Assembly: GCF_001687325.1 (NCBI RefSeq)
Contig: NZ_LZRD01000023.1
Span: 180,606-244,605, forward strand
Direction: 5' to 3'
Length of the DNA stretch: 64,000 nucleotides
Origin: Streptomyces sp. PTY087I2
Lineage (GTDB): Bacteria; Actinomycetota; Actinomycetes; Streptomycetales; Streptomycetaceae
The position numbers were made by a program, and so were the translations under genes. Positions within the stretch are counted from its first letter, which is position 1; every line of letters begins with the position of its first letter. Below the pieces are notes generated by a model that saw nothing but the letters and a program-made list of their open reading frames with translations, was not told the origin of the DNA and made no database searches. Positions 55,779 through 64,000 of the stretch are shown piece after piece.

Positions 55779-56782
55779 CGACGCGACCTCGGGGCCGGAA
55801 GGACCGGGCGGACCGCGGCCGAGCGGAGTTCGGCCATGCGGGCGGCGACGTCGACCTCGGCGCGCGGGCGGGCCAGGAAGGTGTCCGGTACGTCGCCGGT
55901 CAGGCCCGCCGCCTCGTCGCGGGCGATCGCCTCCTTGCAGTCGAGGCAGACGCCGTGGTCCAGCGTGGTCGTCGTCTCGTCCTCGTCGCAGAACAGGCAC
56001 ATGATCACGGCGCCCACGATCTGCTCGCTCGGGTGGCCCTTCTCCGGCAGAGGGGCGGGCTTCGGCGGCATCTTGGTCTCCAGTCGCTTACGAAGGAAAT
56101 GCCCGGCGGAGTGCACGGGCGTCGGCAGGCCCGACGTCAGGACCTGGGTGAGCTGTTCGCGGCCGACGCCACGCGCCAGCCACTCCCCGACCAGGTGTTC
56201 CAGCTCCACACAGTCGCCTTCGGAGAGCTGGAGCCGGGGCTCGCGGCGGCCGAGCGCGGCGAGGACGCCGTACGCCTCCGAGCGCGGGGCACGCTCACCG
56301 GGCTCGGGCTGCGACTGCGGTTGCGGCTGCGGCTCCTCGGTCGCTTCCACGGCGACGGGAGCCGGCGGCTGGCCCGGCGCGTCCAGGCCCCGGACGAACC
56401 GCACATGGGCGGCCCACCAGGCGGCGTCGCGGGCGGTGCGGGAGAAGTACGTGCGGGTCACCCAGCGCATCTGGCCGTCGGCCACGGTGACATGAACCTT
56501 GATGCGGCGCAGGTGCCCGGCCCGGGTCAGCCGGTCCAGCGCGCTGCGGCACGCCTGCTGCCCGTAGTCCGGCAGCTCCTCGGCGAGGACCTTGTAGCCG
56601 ATCGCCGCGCCTTCGGGGAGCCGGTCGATGTACGCGGCGATGGCCGCCTCACGCGGTTCCAGACCGGCGAAGTCGGCGGCGCGGGGCGGGGCCTGGTCGG
56701 GGGCGTCGCGCTTTCCGTACCCGACTTTCGCCATGGGGTGGGCGGGAGCGCGCAGGACGGCACTAAGGTTGGCAGCAGCCAT
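55775..56782 (-). CDS. HTH-domain protein with a C-terminal Cys motif
   Basis: 335 residues. An N-terminal winged-helix-like part at about 40-115 (EPREAAIAAYIDRLPEGAAIGYKVLAEELPDYGQQACRSALDRLTRAGHLRRIKVHV) resembles MarR/replication-type HTH domains. A Pro/Gln/Glu spacer at 145-165 precedes a helical domain (LQLSEGDCVELEHLVGEWLARG) and a zinc-knuckle-like MCLFCDEDE...LDHGVCLDCKEAI (CxxC..CxxC) near residues 265-290. Proteins of this plan occur throughout Streptomyces with no assigned function. The start has no clear ribosome site. Confidence 0.68.
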   Translation of the reverse strand: MAAANLSAVLRAPAHPMAKVGYGKRDAPDQAPPRAADFAGLEPREAAIAAYIDRLPEGAAIGYKVLAEELPDYGQQACRSALDRLTRAGHLRRIKVHVTVADGQMRWVTRTYFSRTARDAAWWAAHVRFVRGLDAPGQPPAPVAVEATEEPQPQPQSQPEPGERAPRSEAYGVLAALGRREPRLQLSEGDCVELEHLVGEWLARGVGREQLTQVLTSGLPTPVHSAGHFLRKRLETKMPPKPAPLPEKGHPSEQIVGAVIMCLFCDEDETTTTLDHGVCLDCKEAIARDEAAGLTGDVPDTFLARPRAEVDVAARMAELRSAAVRPVLPAPRSRR

Positions 56783-57062
56783 GGGGATCGTTCTTTCTAA
56801 GGTGTGCGATCTCTGACGGTCAGACCCCGGTCGGTGTTGTGAGCACCACCGGGGTTGTCCGTTTTACGGATAGTGGGTTGCTGATCGTGAACCTAGAGCG
56901 TGCGTACGCTGCGGCGCAACCCGATCACGTAACGTCACTCGCGATCGAATTCGGGCAGGCTGCAAGGCAGTTAGGGAGGGTGGGTGGGTTGAACCCAACC
57001 ACCCATACCTACAGAAAGGGCTCGGGGCCCGGGGCTCGCGGCTCGGAGCTTGAGCCTCGGGC
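56783..57062. other. Intergenic region without a gene
   Basis: About 280 bases. A slightly AT-rich stretch at 56858-56910 (TTTTACGGATAGTGGG) is a possible promoter for the minus-strand HTH gene. Direct repeat GGTGGGTGGGTTGAACCCAACCACCC at 56981-57004 is a 9-bp dyad. Confidence 0.4.
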
Positions 57063-57341
57063 GGACCTGCGGAATCGGCAGGGAACTGCTGCGGCAGTTG
57101 TACGCGGACGGGCTCGGGCCCGAGGTCCGGGCACTGACCCGCGACGCGACACGGGCCGGGGCGGCGGTGCCCGATGGCCGCGATGATGAGGGCCGAAGTC
57201 GCGGACAGCGTCCTCGACCTGATGGGCGGCGACGTCAACGACGCCCTGCTGACCGTGCACGACACCGTGGCCCGGGTCACCGGCTCCCCCGCCCGCACCT
57301 ACCGCCGCTGGGCCGAGGAGAACGCCGACGCGTTCCGGTGA
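57063..57341 (+). pseudogene. NmrA-like NAD(P)-binding gene with internal deletion
   Basis: The first fragment GIGRELLRQLYADGLGPEVRALTRD is the start of an NmrA/atypical SDR Rossmann fold without its ATG. It shifts frame near 57175, then the C-terminal fragment reads VADSVLDLMGGDVNDALLTVHDTV and TGSPARTYRRWAEENADAFR to the TGA at 57339-57341. About 200 residues between are lost. Confidence 0.65.
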
Positions 57342-57395
57342 ACCGGGGCGCGCAGGTGCGGGCGGCGGAGGACGGCGGGCGAAAGGGGGCGGCGG

Positions 57396-58055
57396 CTACT
57401 TCACCGGCCGCAGCCCCAGCGGGCCCGCGATCTCCTGGAGCATCACGCGGCCCGCCTCCTCGGCGAGATTCTCCTCGCCCGGGTCCTGGTCGGTGTCCAG
57501 GCCGTCCAACTCCTCCAGGGGCTGGCCGAGGCGGATGTGGGCGACCAGGGACTGGAGGGCGCGGAGGGTGGCGGAGGCGGTGGAGCCCCAGTTGGAGAAG
57601 TACGAGAACTGCCACCACCACAGCGCCTCGGCGGTGCGGTCCGCCTCGTAGTGCGCGAGGCCGTGGCCGAGGTCGGTCACCAGGTCGGCCAGGTCGTCGG
57701 AGATGCGGTGCGGGACCGGGGCCTTGCGGGGCTCGTACGGGTCGAAGACCTCGGAGTAGACGTCGATCGGTTCCAGCAGCGCCGCGAACCGCTCGCGCAG
57801 GCCGTCCGCGTCCGGCTCCGCGCCGAGGTCCGGCTCGTACCGCTCGTCGGGCAGGACGTCCTCGTACGCACCGAGGCGGCCGCCCGCCAGCAGGAGCTGC
57901 GAGACCTGGAGGAGCAGGACCGGGACGGCCTCCTCCGGTTCCTCGACCTTGGACACCTCGGCGACCGCGACGATGAACGTCTTGATCTGGTCCGCGATCT
58001 GGACGGCGAAGTCGCCCGGGTCCTGCGTGACGGAGTTCAGCGTGGCGTCAGACAT
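57396..58055 (-). CDS. DUF5063 protein
   Basis: 219 residues. The DUF5063 pattern: DFAVQIADQIKTFIVAVAEVSKVEEPEEAVPVLLLQVSQLLLAGGRLGA, DVYSEVFDPYEPRKAPVPHRISDDLADLVTDLGHGLAHYEAD, AEALWWWQFSYFSNWGSTASATLRAL. The function is unknown. It sits downstream of recR and in the same direction, as in other Streptomyces, with 113 bases between. Confidence 0.85.
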   Translation of the reverse strand: MSDATLNSVTQDPGDFAVQIADQIKTFIVAVAEVSKVEEPEEAVPVLLLQVSQLLLAGGRLGAYEDVLPDERYEPDLGAEPDADGLRERFAALLEPIDVYSEVFDPYEPRKAPVPHRISDDLADLVTDLGHGLAHYEADRTAEALWWWQFSYFSNWGSTASATLRALQSLVAHIRLGQPLEELDGLDTDQDPGEENLAEEAGRVMLQEIAGPLGLRPVK

Positions 58056-58168
58056 CGTGGGGACCTCCCGTGGGCGCGGTCACAGACGGTGGAGCGGACG
58101 GCTGTACGTGCAGGAGCCCGGGCCTGGTCCTAGCCCCGGCCCTGGGGCGTACGGCAGCGGTACCGGTG

Positions 58169-58768
58169 TCAGACATCCAGCAGCCGCCTCCCCTCGAAGG
58201 CGCGGCCCAGGGTGACCTCGTCGGCGTACTCCAGGTCGCCGCCGACCGGCAGACCGCTGGCCAGCCGGGTCACCTTCAGGCCCATCGGCTTGACCATCCG
58301 CGCCAGGTACGTCGCGGTGGCCTCGCCCTCCAGATTGGGGTCGGTCGCGAGGATCAGCTCCGTGATCGAGCCGTCCGCGAGCCGCGCCAGCAGCTCGCGG
58401 ATCCGCAGGTCGTCCGGGCCGACACCCTCGATGGGGCTGATCGCCCCGCCCAGCACGTGGTAGCGGCCCCGGAACTCGCGCGTCCGCTCGATCGCCACGA
58501 CGTCCTTGGGCTCCTCGACCACGCAGATGACGCTCGGATCGCGGCGCGCGTCCCGGCAGATCCCGCACCGCTCCTGCTGCGCGACATTGCCGCACACCTC
58601 GCAGAACCGGACCTTGTCCTTGACCTCCAGGAGGGCGTGGGCGAGCCGGCGTACGTCGGTGGGCTCGGCCTGGAGTACGTGGAAGGCGATCCGCTGCGCG
58701 CTCTTGGGACCGACGCCGGGCAGCCTGCCCAGTTCGTCGATGAGGTCCTGAACAACGCCTTCGTACAA
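58169..58768 (-). CDS. recR: Recombination protein RecR
   Basis: 199 residues. HhH-type N-terminus VQDLIDELGRLPGVGPKSAQRIAFHVL, zinc finger CEVCGNVAQQERCGIC at about 57-72, then a Toprim domain (SVICVVEEPKDVVAIERTREFRGRYHVLGG, ELILATDPNLEGEATATYLARM) and a Walker-like tail. RecR clamps DNA with RecO to load RecA at gaps. It is read together with the YbaB/EbfC gene upstream, the standard recR-ebfC pairing, with 124 bases between. Confidence 0.96.
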   Translation of the reverse strand: MYEGVVQDLIDELGRLPGVGPKSAQRIAFHVLQAEPTDVRRLAHALLEVKDKVRFCEVCGNVAQQERCGICRDARRDPSVICVVEEPKDVVAIERTREFRGRYHVLGGAISPIEGVGPDDLRIRELLARLADGSITELILATDPNLEGEATATYLARMVKPMGLKVTRLASGLPVGGDLEYADEVTLGRAFEGRRLLDV

Positions 58769-58892
58769 CGGAACGCCTTTCTTCGCTTCCTGCTCCGTAC
58801 CGTAGTGGGTACGGGTCGGTACCAGTAGGCCCCGGGGGCCCGCGGCACCTGTGGGCCGGCCTGCGGAACCTATGGGCCCGCGGCCGGCCGGG

Positions 58893-59237
58893 TCAGAACG
58901 GCAGACCCGGGATGCCGCCCCCGCCGCCCAGGCCCTGCGCCAGCGGGCCGAGCTTCTCCTGCTGGAGCGCCTGCGCGTTCTCGTTGGCCGCCTGGACGGC
59001 CGCGACGACGAGATCGGCCAGCGTCTCGGTGTCCTCCGGGTCCACCGCCTTCGGGTCGATCACCAGGGCGCGCAGCTCGCCGGAACCGGTCACCGTGGCC
59101 TTCACGAGGCCGCCGCCCGCCTGTCCCTCGACCTCGGTCCTGGCCAGTTCCTCCTGGGCCGCGGCGAGATCCTGCTGCATCTTCTGGGCCTGCTGGAGCA
59201 ACTGCTGCATGTTGGGCTGGCCACCACCGGGAATCAC
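58893..59237 (-). CDS. YbaB/EbfC nucleoid-associated protein
   Basis: 114 residues from the GTG at 59237 with AGGAG 6 bases upstream; a start at 59252 is also open. Signature: MQQLLQQAQKMQQDLAAAQEEL, VEGQAGGGLVKATVTGSGELRALVIDPKAV, TLADLVVAAVQAANENAQAL. It forms dimers that coat DNA. The C-terminal tail is Gly-rich (GLGGGGGIPGLPF). Confidence 0.93.
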   Translation of the reverse strand: MIPGGGQPNMQQLLQQAQKMQQDLAAAQEELARTEVEGQAGGGLVKATVTGSGELRALVIDPKAVDPEDTETLADLVVAAVQAANENAQALQQEKLGPLAQGLGGGGGIPGLPF

Positions 59238-59555
59238 GGTCACTCCTGGCATTTCGACGACAAATGTTTCGGTAAGCCGAGCCTACGTGCTCCCCGGTCA
59301 CCGCGCTCCACCCACCGGGGACCAACTCTTTCGAGTGAGATCCGGGAACCGGCGTGAGGGCTCCTATACCTGACCAGGGGCCCTGCCCAGGCGGGAATCC
59401 CGCGATTTCGACCCCACGGCCCACCATTCGGCGGTAGGAAGGGCATGCACATCGGCACACGAGCGTGCATGCGCGGTGACGCAGAGTTATCTCTTTACGC
59501 GTCCGTCCCGTGCGTCCCGCCCGTCCCGTCCGTCAGAGCGCAGAGGAGTGCCCCG

Positions 59556-60407
59556 GTGAGTCAGCCGGAGATGCAGCCCGAGGGGCCGCCCCGCAAGGAG
59601 TCCGATGCGGGATCCGGTGAGATCGGAGCTGAGCATTCCGCTACGGGGGTCCCTGCGGAGGGGCGGGCCGACGGGCGGGCCGGTGGCCGCACCGGCGGCC
59701 GTGCCGGGTGGCGGGCCGGCGGGCGCGATCTGACCGGGCGCCCGTTCCCCCTCGGCGACTGGGGCGAGCCGGCCGAGCGGCTCGACGAGCTCTACCGCTG
59801 GGTCGAGACCGGCGCCCTGGACACCGCGGACTGGTATCTGAACGACCGGATCTGGAAGCGCCGGGCCGCCCGGGCCCTGCGGATGGGCACGGCCGCCGGG
59901 GTGGTCGCCGGGGCCGCCCTGCCGCTGCTCGATCTGACCGGTGCGCTGAGCGGGTCGGCGGGCTGGGGCTATCTGTCGCTGCTGTTGGGGGCCGCGTGCA
60001 TGGCCTGCGACCGGTACTTCGGCCTCACCTCCGGGTGGATAAGGAACCTGGCCACGGCCCAGGCCGTGCAGCGGCGGCTCCAGGTGCTCCAGTTCGACTG
60101 GGCGTCGGAGTGCGTACGGGAGGTGCTCGGGCCGACCGAGGGCACGGCCAGCGAGGCGACCGAGCGGTGCCTGGGGGTGCTGCGGAGGTTCTCCGAGGAC
60201 GTCACGGAGCTGGTGCGGTCGGAGACGGCGGACTGGATGGTGGAGTTCCGGGCGGGGCCCGCGCCGATGGGGATGCAGGCGTTGGCGGCGGGGAGCGCGG
60301 GCGGGCGGGGGGAGCCGGGGGCGGTGCCGGGGCGGTTCTCGATGCCGTCGGTTGCGGCGCGGCCGAACATGCCGCGGCAGCGGCCGCCGGAGTCGCCGCC
60401 GCGGTGA
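59556..60407 (+). CDS. SLATT-domain membrane protein
   Basis: 283 residues from a GTG at 59556, with AGAGGAG about 8 bases before. The N-terminal 50 residues are Gly/Arg/Ala repeats (RADGRAGGRTGGRAG). The SLATT-type domain has paired helices at about 120-175 (RMGTAAGVVAGAALPLLDLTGAL, GYLSLLLGAACMACDRYFGL), followed by a coiled helical segment (AQAVQRRLQVLQFDWASE). SLATT membrane proteins are predicted pore-forming effectors in some conflict systems, but this copy is a conserved Streptomyces core gene next to recR. The tail is Pro-rich. Confidence 0.8.
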   Translation: MSQPEMQPEGPPRKESDAGSGEIGAEHSATGVPAEGRADGRAGGRTGGRAGWRAGGRDLTGRPFPLGDWGEPAERLDELYRWVETGALDTADWYLNDRIWKRRAARALRMGTAAGVVAGAALPLLDLTGALSGSAGWGYLSLLLGAACMACDRYFGLTSGWIRNLATAQAVQRRLQVLQFDWASECVREVLGPTEGTASEATERCLGVLRRFSEDVTELVRSETADWMVEFRAGPAPMGMQALAAGSAGGRGEPGAVPGRFSMPSVAARPNMPRQRPPESPPR

Positions 60408-60561
60408 GCTGTTCCCGGGGGCGCTGCGCCGGGTGACGCCTTCGGGGGCGCTGCCCCCGGACCCCCGGTCCTCAATCGCCGGACGGGCTGGATTTTGGCG
60501 CCCCGGTCCGTGAGGCGCGGGGACGGGCTGAGGTGCGGCGCCCCGGGCCGGAAGGGTTCGG

Positions 60562-61212
60562 TCAGCTGAAGATGATCATTGAGCCCTGGGCCAGGCTGCG
60601 TGTCGCTGCCGCGTGCAGGCCCAGCCAGACGTGGCGTTCCCGGGCGAAGGGGCTGTCGTCGTACGGGATCGGGTGGGCCGGTTCCTCCAGGGCCGTGGGG
60701 CCCGAGGGGGGTTGCGGGGCGGCCGGAGGGTTGGCCGGGTCGATGCCGATGGACGGGGCGACGAACTCCAGCTCGCGCAGCAGCCCGTGCGCGGAGCCGA
60801 GCGGTCCGCCGCCCGCCAGGAGGTCGTCGTCGGAGAGCGGGGCCGGGAAGTCCACCGGGACGTACGCCCCGGCATGGTCGTAGTGCCAGACCAGGTGCGA
60901 CTGCTGCGCGCCCTGCTCGAACATCTCCAGCAGCTGCTCGTAGTCGCCGTCGAGCCCGGCGACCGGGGTGACCGCCAGCCCGCTCAGCTGGAGCAGATAG
61001 GCGCGGCGCAGAAAGTGCAGGGCGTCGTAGTCGAAACCGGCCACGGGGGCGACGTCCCCGGTGAGGCCCGGCATGTAGGCGTAGACGGGGACGGGCGGCA
61101 GCCCGGCGTCGTTCAGCGCCTTGTCGTAGACGGCGATCTCTTCGGCGAAGGGATTGTCGGCGCTGTGGCACAGCACGTCGACGAGGGGGACCAGCCACAG
61201 GTCACAGGCCAC
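60562..61212 (-). CDS. Hypothetical protein (conserved Streptomyces type)
   Basis: 216 residues. I recognise it only as a conserved actinobacterial protein. Features: MACDLWLVPLVDVLCHSADNPFAEE, YAYMPGLTGDV, GFDYDALHFLRRAYLLQL, and GDYEQLLEMFEQGAQQSHLVWHYDHAGAYVPVDFP near the middle. It has no signal peptide or transmembrane segment. The pattern of short aromatic motifs suggests a SUKH/immunity-like or regulatory role, but I would not assign one. Confidence 0.6.
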   Translation of the reverse strand: MACDLWLVPLVDVLCHSADNPFAEEIAVYDKALNDAGLPPVPVYAYMPGLTGDVAPVAGFDYDALHFLRRAYLLQLSGLAVTPVAGLDGDYEQLLEMFEQGAQQSHLVWHYDHAGAYVPVDFPAPLSDDDLLAGGGPLGSAHGLLRELEFVAPSIGIDPANPPAAPQPPSGPTALEEPAHPIPYDDSPFARERHVWLGLHAAATRSLAQGSMIIFS

Positions 61213-61272
61213 GAAGTCTCGCTCCCAGGAGGTTTCCGGCGATCGTCGGGACAGCGTAATGCGGGGCGAACC

Positions 61273-62109
61273 TCACGCACAGTGCCCCGGGGACTCCGGA
61301 GACTGCGGAGGCGTCACGGACCCCGGTCCCGACCCCGATCCCGACCCCGGCCCCGGCCCCGGCCCCGCCGGCCCACCGGTGTTCCCTTCCCCGTTCCCCT
61401 CCGCTTTCCCTTCCCCGGCCCCCTCCCCCCTCCCTTCCGCCTCCCGCGCCTCCAGGCGGTCCGCCCAGGCGAGTGCGTGCGCGTAGTAGGAGCGCATCTC
61501 GGCGTGGACCTGATCGTGGTCGCCGCGGGCGATGGCCTCGACCAGCTCCTCGTGGCCGAACCACAGCACGTTCTCGTCCATGCCGTCGCGGCGCAGCCGG
61601 TGCACGGCGAACACCCAGGCCTGGACGCGGAGCCGGGTGAGGAAATCGGCGATGTACGGGTTGAGGACGAACTGCCCCAGCTCCCGCCAGAACCGCAGGT
61701 CGTACCCGATCAGGACGTCGAGGTCACCGCCCTTCGCCGCGCGGACCGCCTCCGCGGCTCGGCGGCGGATCGAGGCCAGCCCCTCGGGCCGGACGGCGAC
61801 GCGTTCGGCGGGGTTACGGAAAAGGCCCTCGACGACGAGAGCCCGGGCCTCGGCCATCGCGCGGTAGTCGGCGACGGTGAACTCCCGTACCTGGAAGCCC
61901 CGGTGCTGGTCGGAGGCGAGGAGCCCCTGCGCGGAGAGGTCGAAGAGCGCCTCCCGGACGGGCGTCGCGGAGACCCCGTACTGCTCGGCGATCTGCTTGA
62001 CGGTGAACTCGCGGCCCGGCGGCAGACGTCCCGCCAGCACCTCGTCACGCAGTGCGTCGGCGATCTGCTGGCGCAGGGTATTGCGTGTCACGCCTGCGCT
62101 CGGCCCCAT
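61273..62109 (-). CDS. GntR-family regulator with FCD domain
   Basis: 278 residues from the ATG at 62109, preceded by GGAAGGGG. The winged HTH is at about 8-75 (RNTLRQQIADALRDEVLAGRLPPGREFTVKQIAEQYGVSATPVREALFDLSAQGLL), followed by an all-helical FCD domain (DYRAMAEARALVVEGLF, DLRFWRELGQFVLNPYIADFLTRLRV, HEELVEAIARGDHDQVHAEMRSYYAHAL) whose His/Asp residues bind metal and a carboxylate ligand. The C-terminal tail of about 45 residues is Gly/Pro/Ser repeats encoded by a DNA repeat. It is next to the class III aminotransferase gene on the same strand and may control it. Confidence 0.85.
   Translation of the reverse strand: MGPSAGVTRNTLRQQIADALRDEVLAGRLPPGREFTVKQIAEQYGVSATPVREALFDLSAQGLLASDQHRGFQVREFTVADYRAMAEARALVVEGLFRNPAERVAVRPEGLASIRRRAAEAVRAAKGGDLDVLIGYDLRFWRELGQFVLNPYIADFLTRLRVQAWVFAVHRLRRDGMDENVLWFGHEELVEAIARGDHDQVHAEMRSYYAHALAWADRLEAREAEGRGEGAGEGKAEGNGEGNTGGPAGPGPGPGSGSGSGPGSVTPPQSPESPGHCA
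61318..61370. repeat. C-rich hexanucleotide repeat in the GntR gene
   Basis: Tandem CCCCGA/CCCGGC hexamers (ACCCCGGTCCCGACCCCGA and onward) code the Gly/Ser/Pro tail. The G-rich strand has at least four GGGG runs separated by short loops, so it can form a G-quadruplex. Confidence 0.6.
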
Positions 62110-62305
62110 GCCGACCCCTTCCGTCCGCTCTCCGGTTCGGGTCACCTTAAGCCAGGGCCGCCGCCGTGCCCGATTCCGGGCACGGCGGGGAGACGTACGG
62201 GGTCGATCGCGTACGGAATCGGATCGTCCGGTTACTCCGCGTACGGGACGGAAGCGGACACGGGCTGCTCTACGCGCCCCCGACCGGAAGCCGAAACGGG
62301 CTGCC

Positions 62306-63688
62306 CTACGCGCCCTGCACCGTGTACGTGTCGGCCACGGAGAGCGCCACGTCCAGGGCCGCGAGCCCTTCCTTGGCCTCGGCCTCGGAGACGTTGCAGG
62401 CGGGGACGGCGTGGGTCCGGTTCATGTTGATGAACGGCCACAACCCCTGCTTCTTCGCCGCGGCCCCGAAGGCCGCCATCGGGGCGTTGGCCTCGCCCGA
62501 GGCGTTGTACGGGACGAGCGGCTCGCGGGTCTCGCGGTTACGGACCAGGTCCAGCGCCCAGAACGCGCCGAGGCCGCGCACCTCGCCCACCGAGGGGTGG
62601 CGTTCGGCGAGTTCGCGCAGCCCGGGGCCGAGGACGGTCTCGCCGATCCGGGCGGCGTGCTCGACGACCTTCTCGTCCTCCATCACGCCGATGGTGGCGA
62701 CGGCGGCGGCGCAGGCCAGCGGGTGCCCGGAGTAGGTGAGTCCGCCGGGGTAGGGGCGGGTCTCGAAGGTCGCGGCGATCTCGGCGCTGATGGCGACGCC
62801 GCCGAGCGGTACGTAACCGGAGTTGACGCCCTTGGCGAAGGTCAGCAGGTCCGGCACGACGTCGAAGTGATCGGCGGCGAACCAGGCGCCGGTACGCCCG
62901 AATCCGGCCATGACCTCGTCGAGCACGAAGACGATCCCGTACCGGTCGCAGATCTCGCGGACGCCGGCGAGGTAGCCCGGGGGCGGGGTCATGATGCCCG
63001 CCGTGCCCGGGACGGTCTCCAGGATGATCGCGGCGATGCCGGCCGGCCCCTCGAAGGCGATCGTGTCTTCCAGGTGCTGGAGCGCGCGGGCACACTCCTC
63101 GGCCTCGGTCTGCGCGTAGAACGGCGAGCGGTAGAGGAACGGCGCCCAGAAACGTACGACACCGGCCGAACCGTTGTCGGAGGGCCAGCGGCGCGGGTCC
63201 CCGGTGAGGTTGATCGCGGTGGAGGTGGCGCCGTGGTACGAGCGGTAGGCGGAGAGCACCTTCGGACGGCCGGTGTGCAGCCGGGCCATGCGGATGGCGT
63301 TCTCGACGGCCTCGGCGCCGCCGTTGGTGAAGAAGATCTTGTCCAGGTCACCGGGGGTGCGCTCGGCGATGAGGCGTGCGGCCTCGGAGCGCGACTCGAC
63401 GGCGAACGCGGGCGCGAAGGTGGCGAGCTTGCCCGCCTGCTCCTGGATCGCGGCGATCACGGTGGGGTGCTGGTAACCGATATTGGTGTAGACGAGCCCG
63501 CTGGTGAAGTCGAGGTAGCGGTTGCCGTCGTAGTCCCAGAAGTAGGACCCCTCGGCGCCGGCGACGGCGAGCGGGTCGATGAGGCCCTGGGCGGACCAGG
63601 AGTGGAACACGTGCGCGCGGTCCGCGGCCTTCACGGCCGCACCGGCCGCGGGGTCGGCGTACGGGGCATGAGGGGCATGAGGGGTCAT
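62306..63688 (-). CDS. Class III (omega) aminotransferase
   Basis: 460 residues from the ATG at 63688 (MTPHAPHAPYAD). The PLP enzyme signs: FWDYDGNRYLDFTSGLVYTNIGYQHP, FFTNGGAEAVENAIRMAR, YHGATSTAINLTG, LDEVMAGFGRTG with the Asp binding the pyridine N, and LTFAKGVNSGYVPLGGV with the PLP lysine. It resembles aspartate aminotransferase-family and omega-amino-acid:pyruvate enzymes; the substrate cannot be read from sequence. Translated on the same strand as the GntR regulator and divergent from the DJ-1/PfpI gene. A longer upstream frame to 63838 is open but unlike the family. Confidence 0.9.
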   Translation of the reverse strand: MTPHAPHAPYADPAAGAAVKAADRAHVFHSWSAQGLIDPLAVAGAEGSYFWDYDGNRYLDFTSGLVYTNIGYQHPTVIAAIQEQAGKLATFAPAFAVESRSEAARLIAERTPGDLDKIFFTNGGAEAVENAIRMARLHTGRPKVLSAYRSYHGATSTAINLTGDPRRWPSDNGSAGVVRFWAPFLYRSPFYAQTEAEECARALQHLEDTIAFEGPAGIAAIILETVPGTAGIMTPPPGYLAGVREICDRYGIVFVLDEVMAGFGRTGAWFAADHFDVVPDLLTFAKGVNSGYVPLGGVAISAEIAATFETRPYPGGLTYSGHPLACAAAVATIGVMEDEKVVEHAARIGETVLGPGLRELAERHPSVGEVRGLGAFWALDLVRNRETREPLVPYNASGEANAPMAAFGAAAKKQGLWPFINMNRTHAVPACNVSEAEAKEGLAALDVALSVADTYTVQGA

Positions 63689-63817
63689 GCGGCCGAGCGT
63701 AAGTGCTGGTGGGGGGCGGCCTCCATGGCCACCTTGTACGGCTTGGGCGGGATGGTTCGGCAAGGTGTCGCCTCTCTTCTCCTTTCTCCTGGCATCTCCT
63801 GGGTTCCCCCTGGCCCA

Positions 63818-63854
63818 TTGACAGCACACTGTCGACATGACAACCTTCTGTCAT
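63818..63854. promoter_or_regulatory. Dyad-rich promoter/operator of the DJ-1/PfpI gene
   Basis: TTGACA at 63818-63823, then two overlapping dyads: GACAG(caca)CTGTC at 63820-63833 and ATGACA(6)TGTCAT at 63837-63854. The dyads sit over the promoter, just before the ribosome site GAGGAGG, a standard repressor arrangement for MarR- or TetR-type regulators. Confidence 0.6.
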
Positions 63855-63872
63855 AAAGTCGAGGAGGTCATC

Positions 63873-64000
63873 ATGACCAGCAGCAGCGCCACAACCGTGC
63901 ATCTCGCCGTTTACGACACCTTCGCCGACTGGGAGACGGGGTACACGACGGCCCATCTCACGCAGAACGGCTACACCGTGCGGACGGTGGGGCTCTCGCG
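63873..64000 (+). CDS. DJ-1/PfpI-family protein, 5' part (cut by window end)
   Basis: Starts at ATG 63873, with GAGGAGG 5 bases upstream. The visible 42 residues include VHLAVYDTFADWETGYTTAHL, the first strand-helix of DJ-1/PfpI (class I glutamine amidotransferase-like) proteins, with the conserved D-x-FADWE. The nucleophile elbow would lie beyond the window. The dyad-rich upstream region suggests regulated expression. Confidence 0.75.
   Translation, partial: MTSSSATTVHLAVYDTFADWETGYTTAHLTQNGYTVRTVGLS

Overview
The window is high-GC DNA with the codon bias, leader-poor gene starts and gene order of a Streptomyces chromosome. The left flank (ArsA-type ATPase pair, wblA, class A penicillin-binding protein, YqeY-like protein, metallophosphoesterase, tRNA-Pro) and the right flank (ECF sigma factor, asd, lysC, then DUF5063 protein, recR, YbaB/EbfC protein, SLATT membrane protein) are arrangements I know from the Streptomyces core chromosome.

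Layout. 1-7050: conserved core ending in a complete tRNA-Pro(CGG). 7006-30292: a 23.2-kb integrated element in the 3' half of that tRNA, bounded by a 52-bp perfect direct repeat. It carries a frameshifted tyrosine integrase with an embedded LacI-like helix-turn-helix, an excisionase, a XRE repressor, a DUF3631 ATPase, a DUF2637 membrane protein and a MobC/relaxase pair. It also carries a cargo block and, at its far end, a 1473-residue STAND-type NTPase with an N-terminal nuclease-like region (probable phage defence). I see no FtsK/TraB translocase, so it looks like a mobilizable element rather than a typical actinomycete ICE. 30241-32088: a 1.8-kb remnant of a second, unrelated element in the same tRNA site, ended by a third att copy and holding a dead integrase. 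32100-33880: debris, namely a frameshifted methyltransferase and the scar of an arsenic operon. 33897-64000: mostly core genes, including streptothricin acetyltransferase, a molybdoenzyme locus (TOBE regulator, PucR regulator, xanthine dehydrogenase-like subunits), a secreted SGNH lipase, prolyl oligopeptidase, SURF1, the ECF sigma/membrane protein pair, asd-lysC, a LamG protein, recR-ebfC, a GntR regulator, a class III aminotransferase and the start of a DJ-1/PfpI gene.

The most unusual content is the cargo block at 17051-24924. Two divergent operons face each other. On the minus strand run a XRE-TPR regulator, a YdcF/DUF218 protein and a WbqC protein. On the plus strand run a resolvase-like protein without its catalytic serine, a HATPase, a seven-cysteine-tail radical SAM protein and a 70-residue peptide ending CSCSAGDDQPY, all joined by 4-base ATGA overlaps. 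A phosphotransferase, a TerD protein and a broken peptide deformylase follow. This reads as an uncharacterised RiPP-like system, with the peptide as the likely substrate of the radical SAM enzyme.

Regulation in the element seems built around an 18-bp sequence found about 50 bases upstream of both xis and the DUF3631 gene, in the same orientation to each, with the XRE gene between them. A dense ACTCGT/ACGAGT palindrome region at 13303-13430 is a candidate origin of replication or transfer. Pseudogenes are frequent around the element and rare in the flanks. Gene functions are inferred from recognisable motifs and family memory; nothing was searched.
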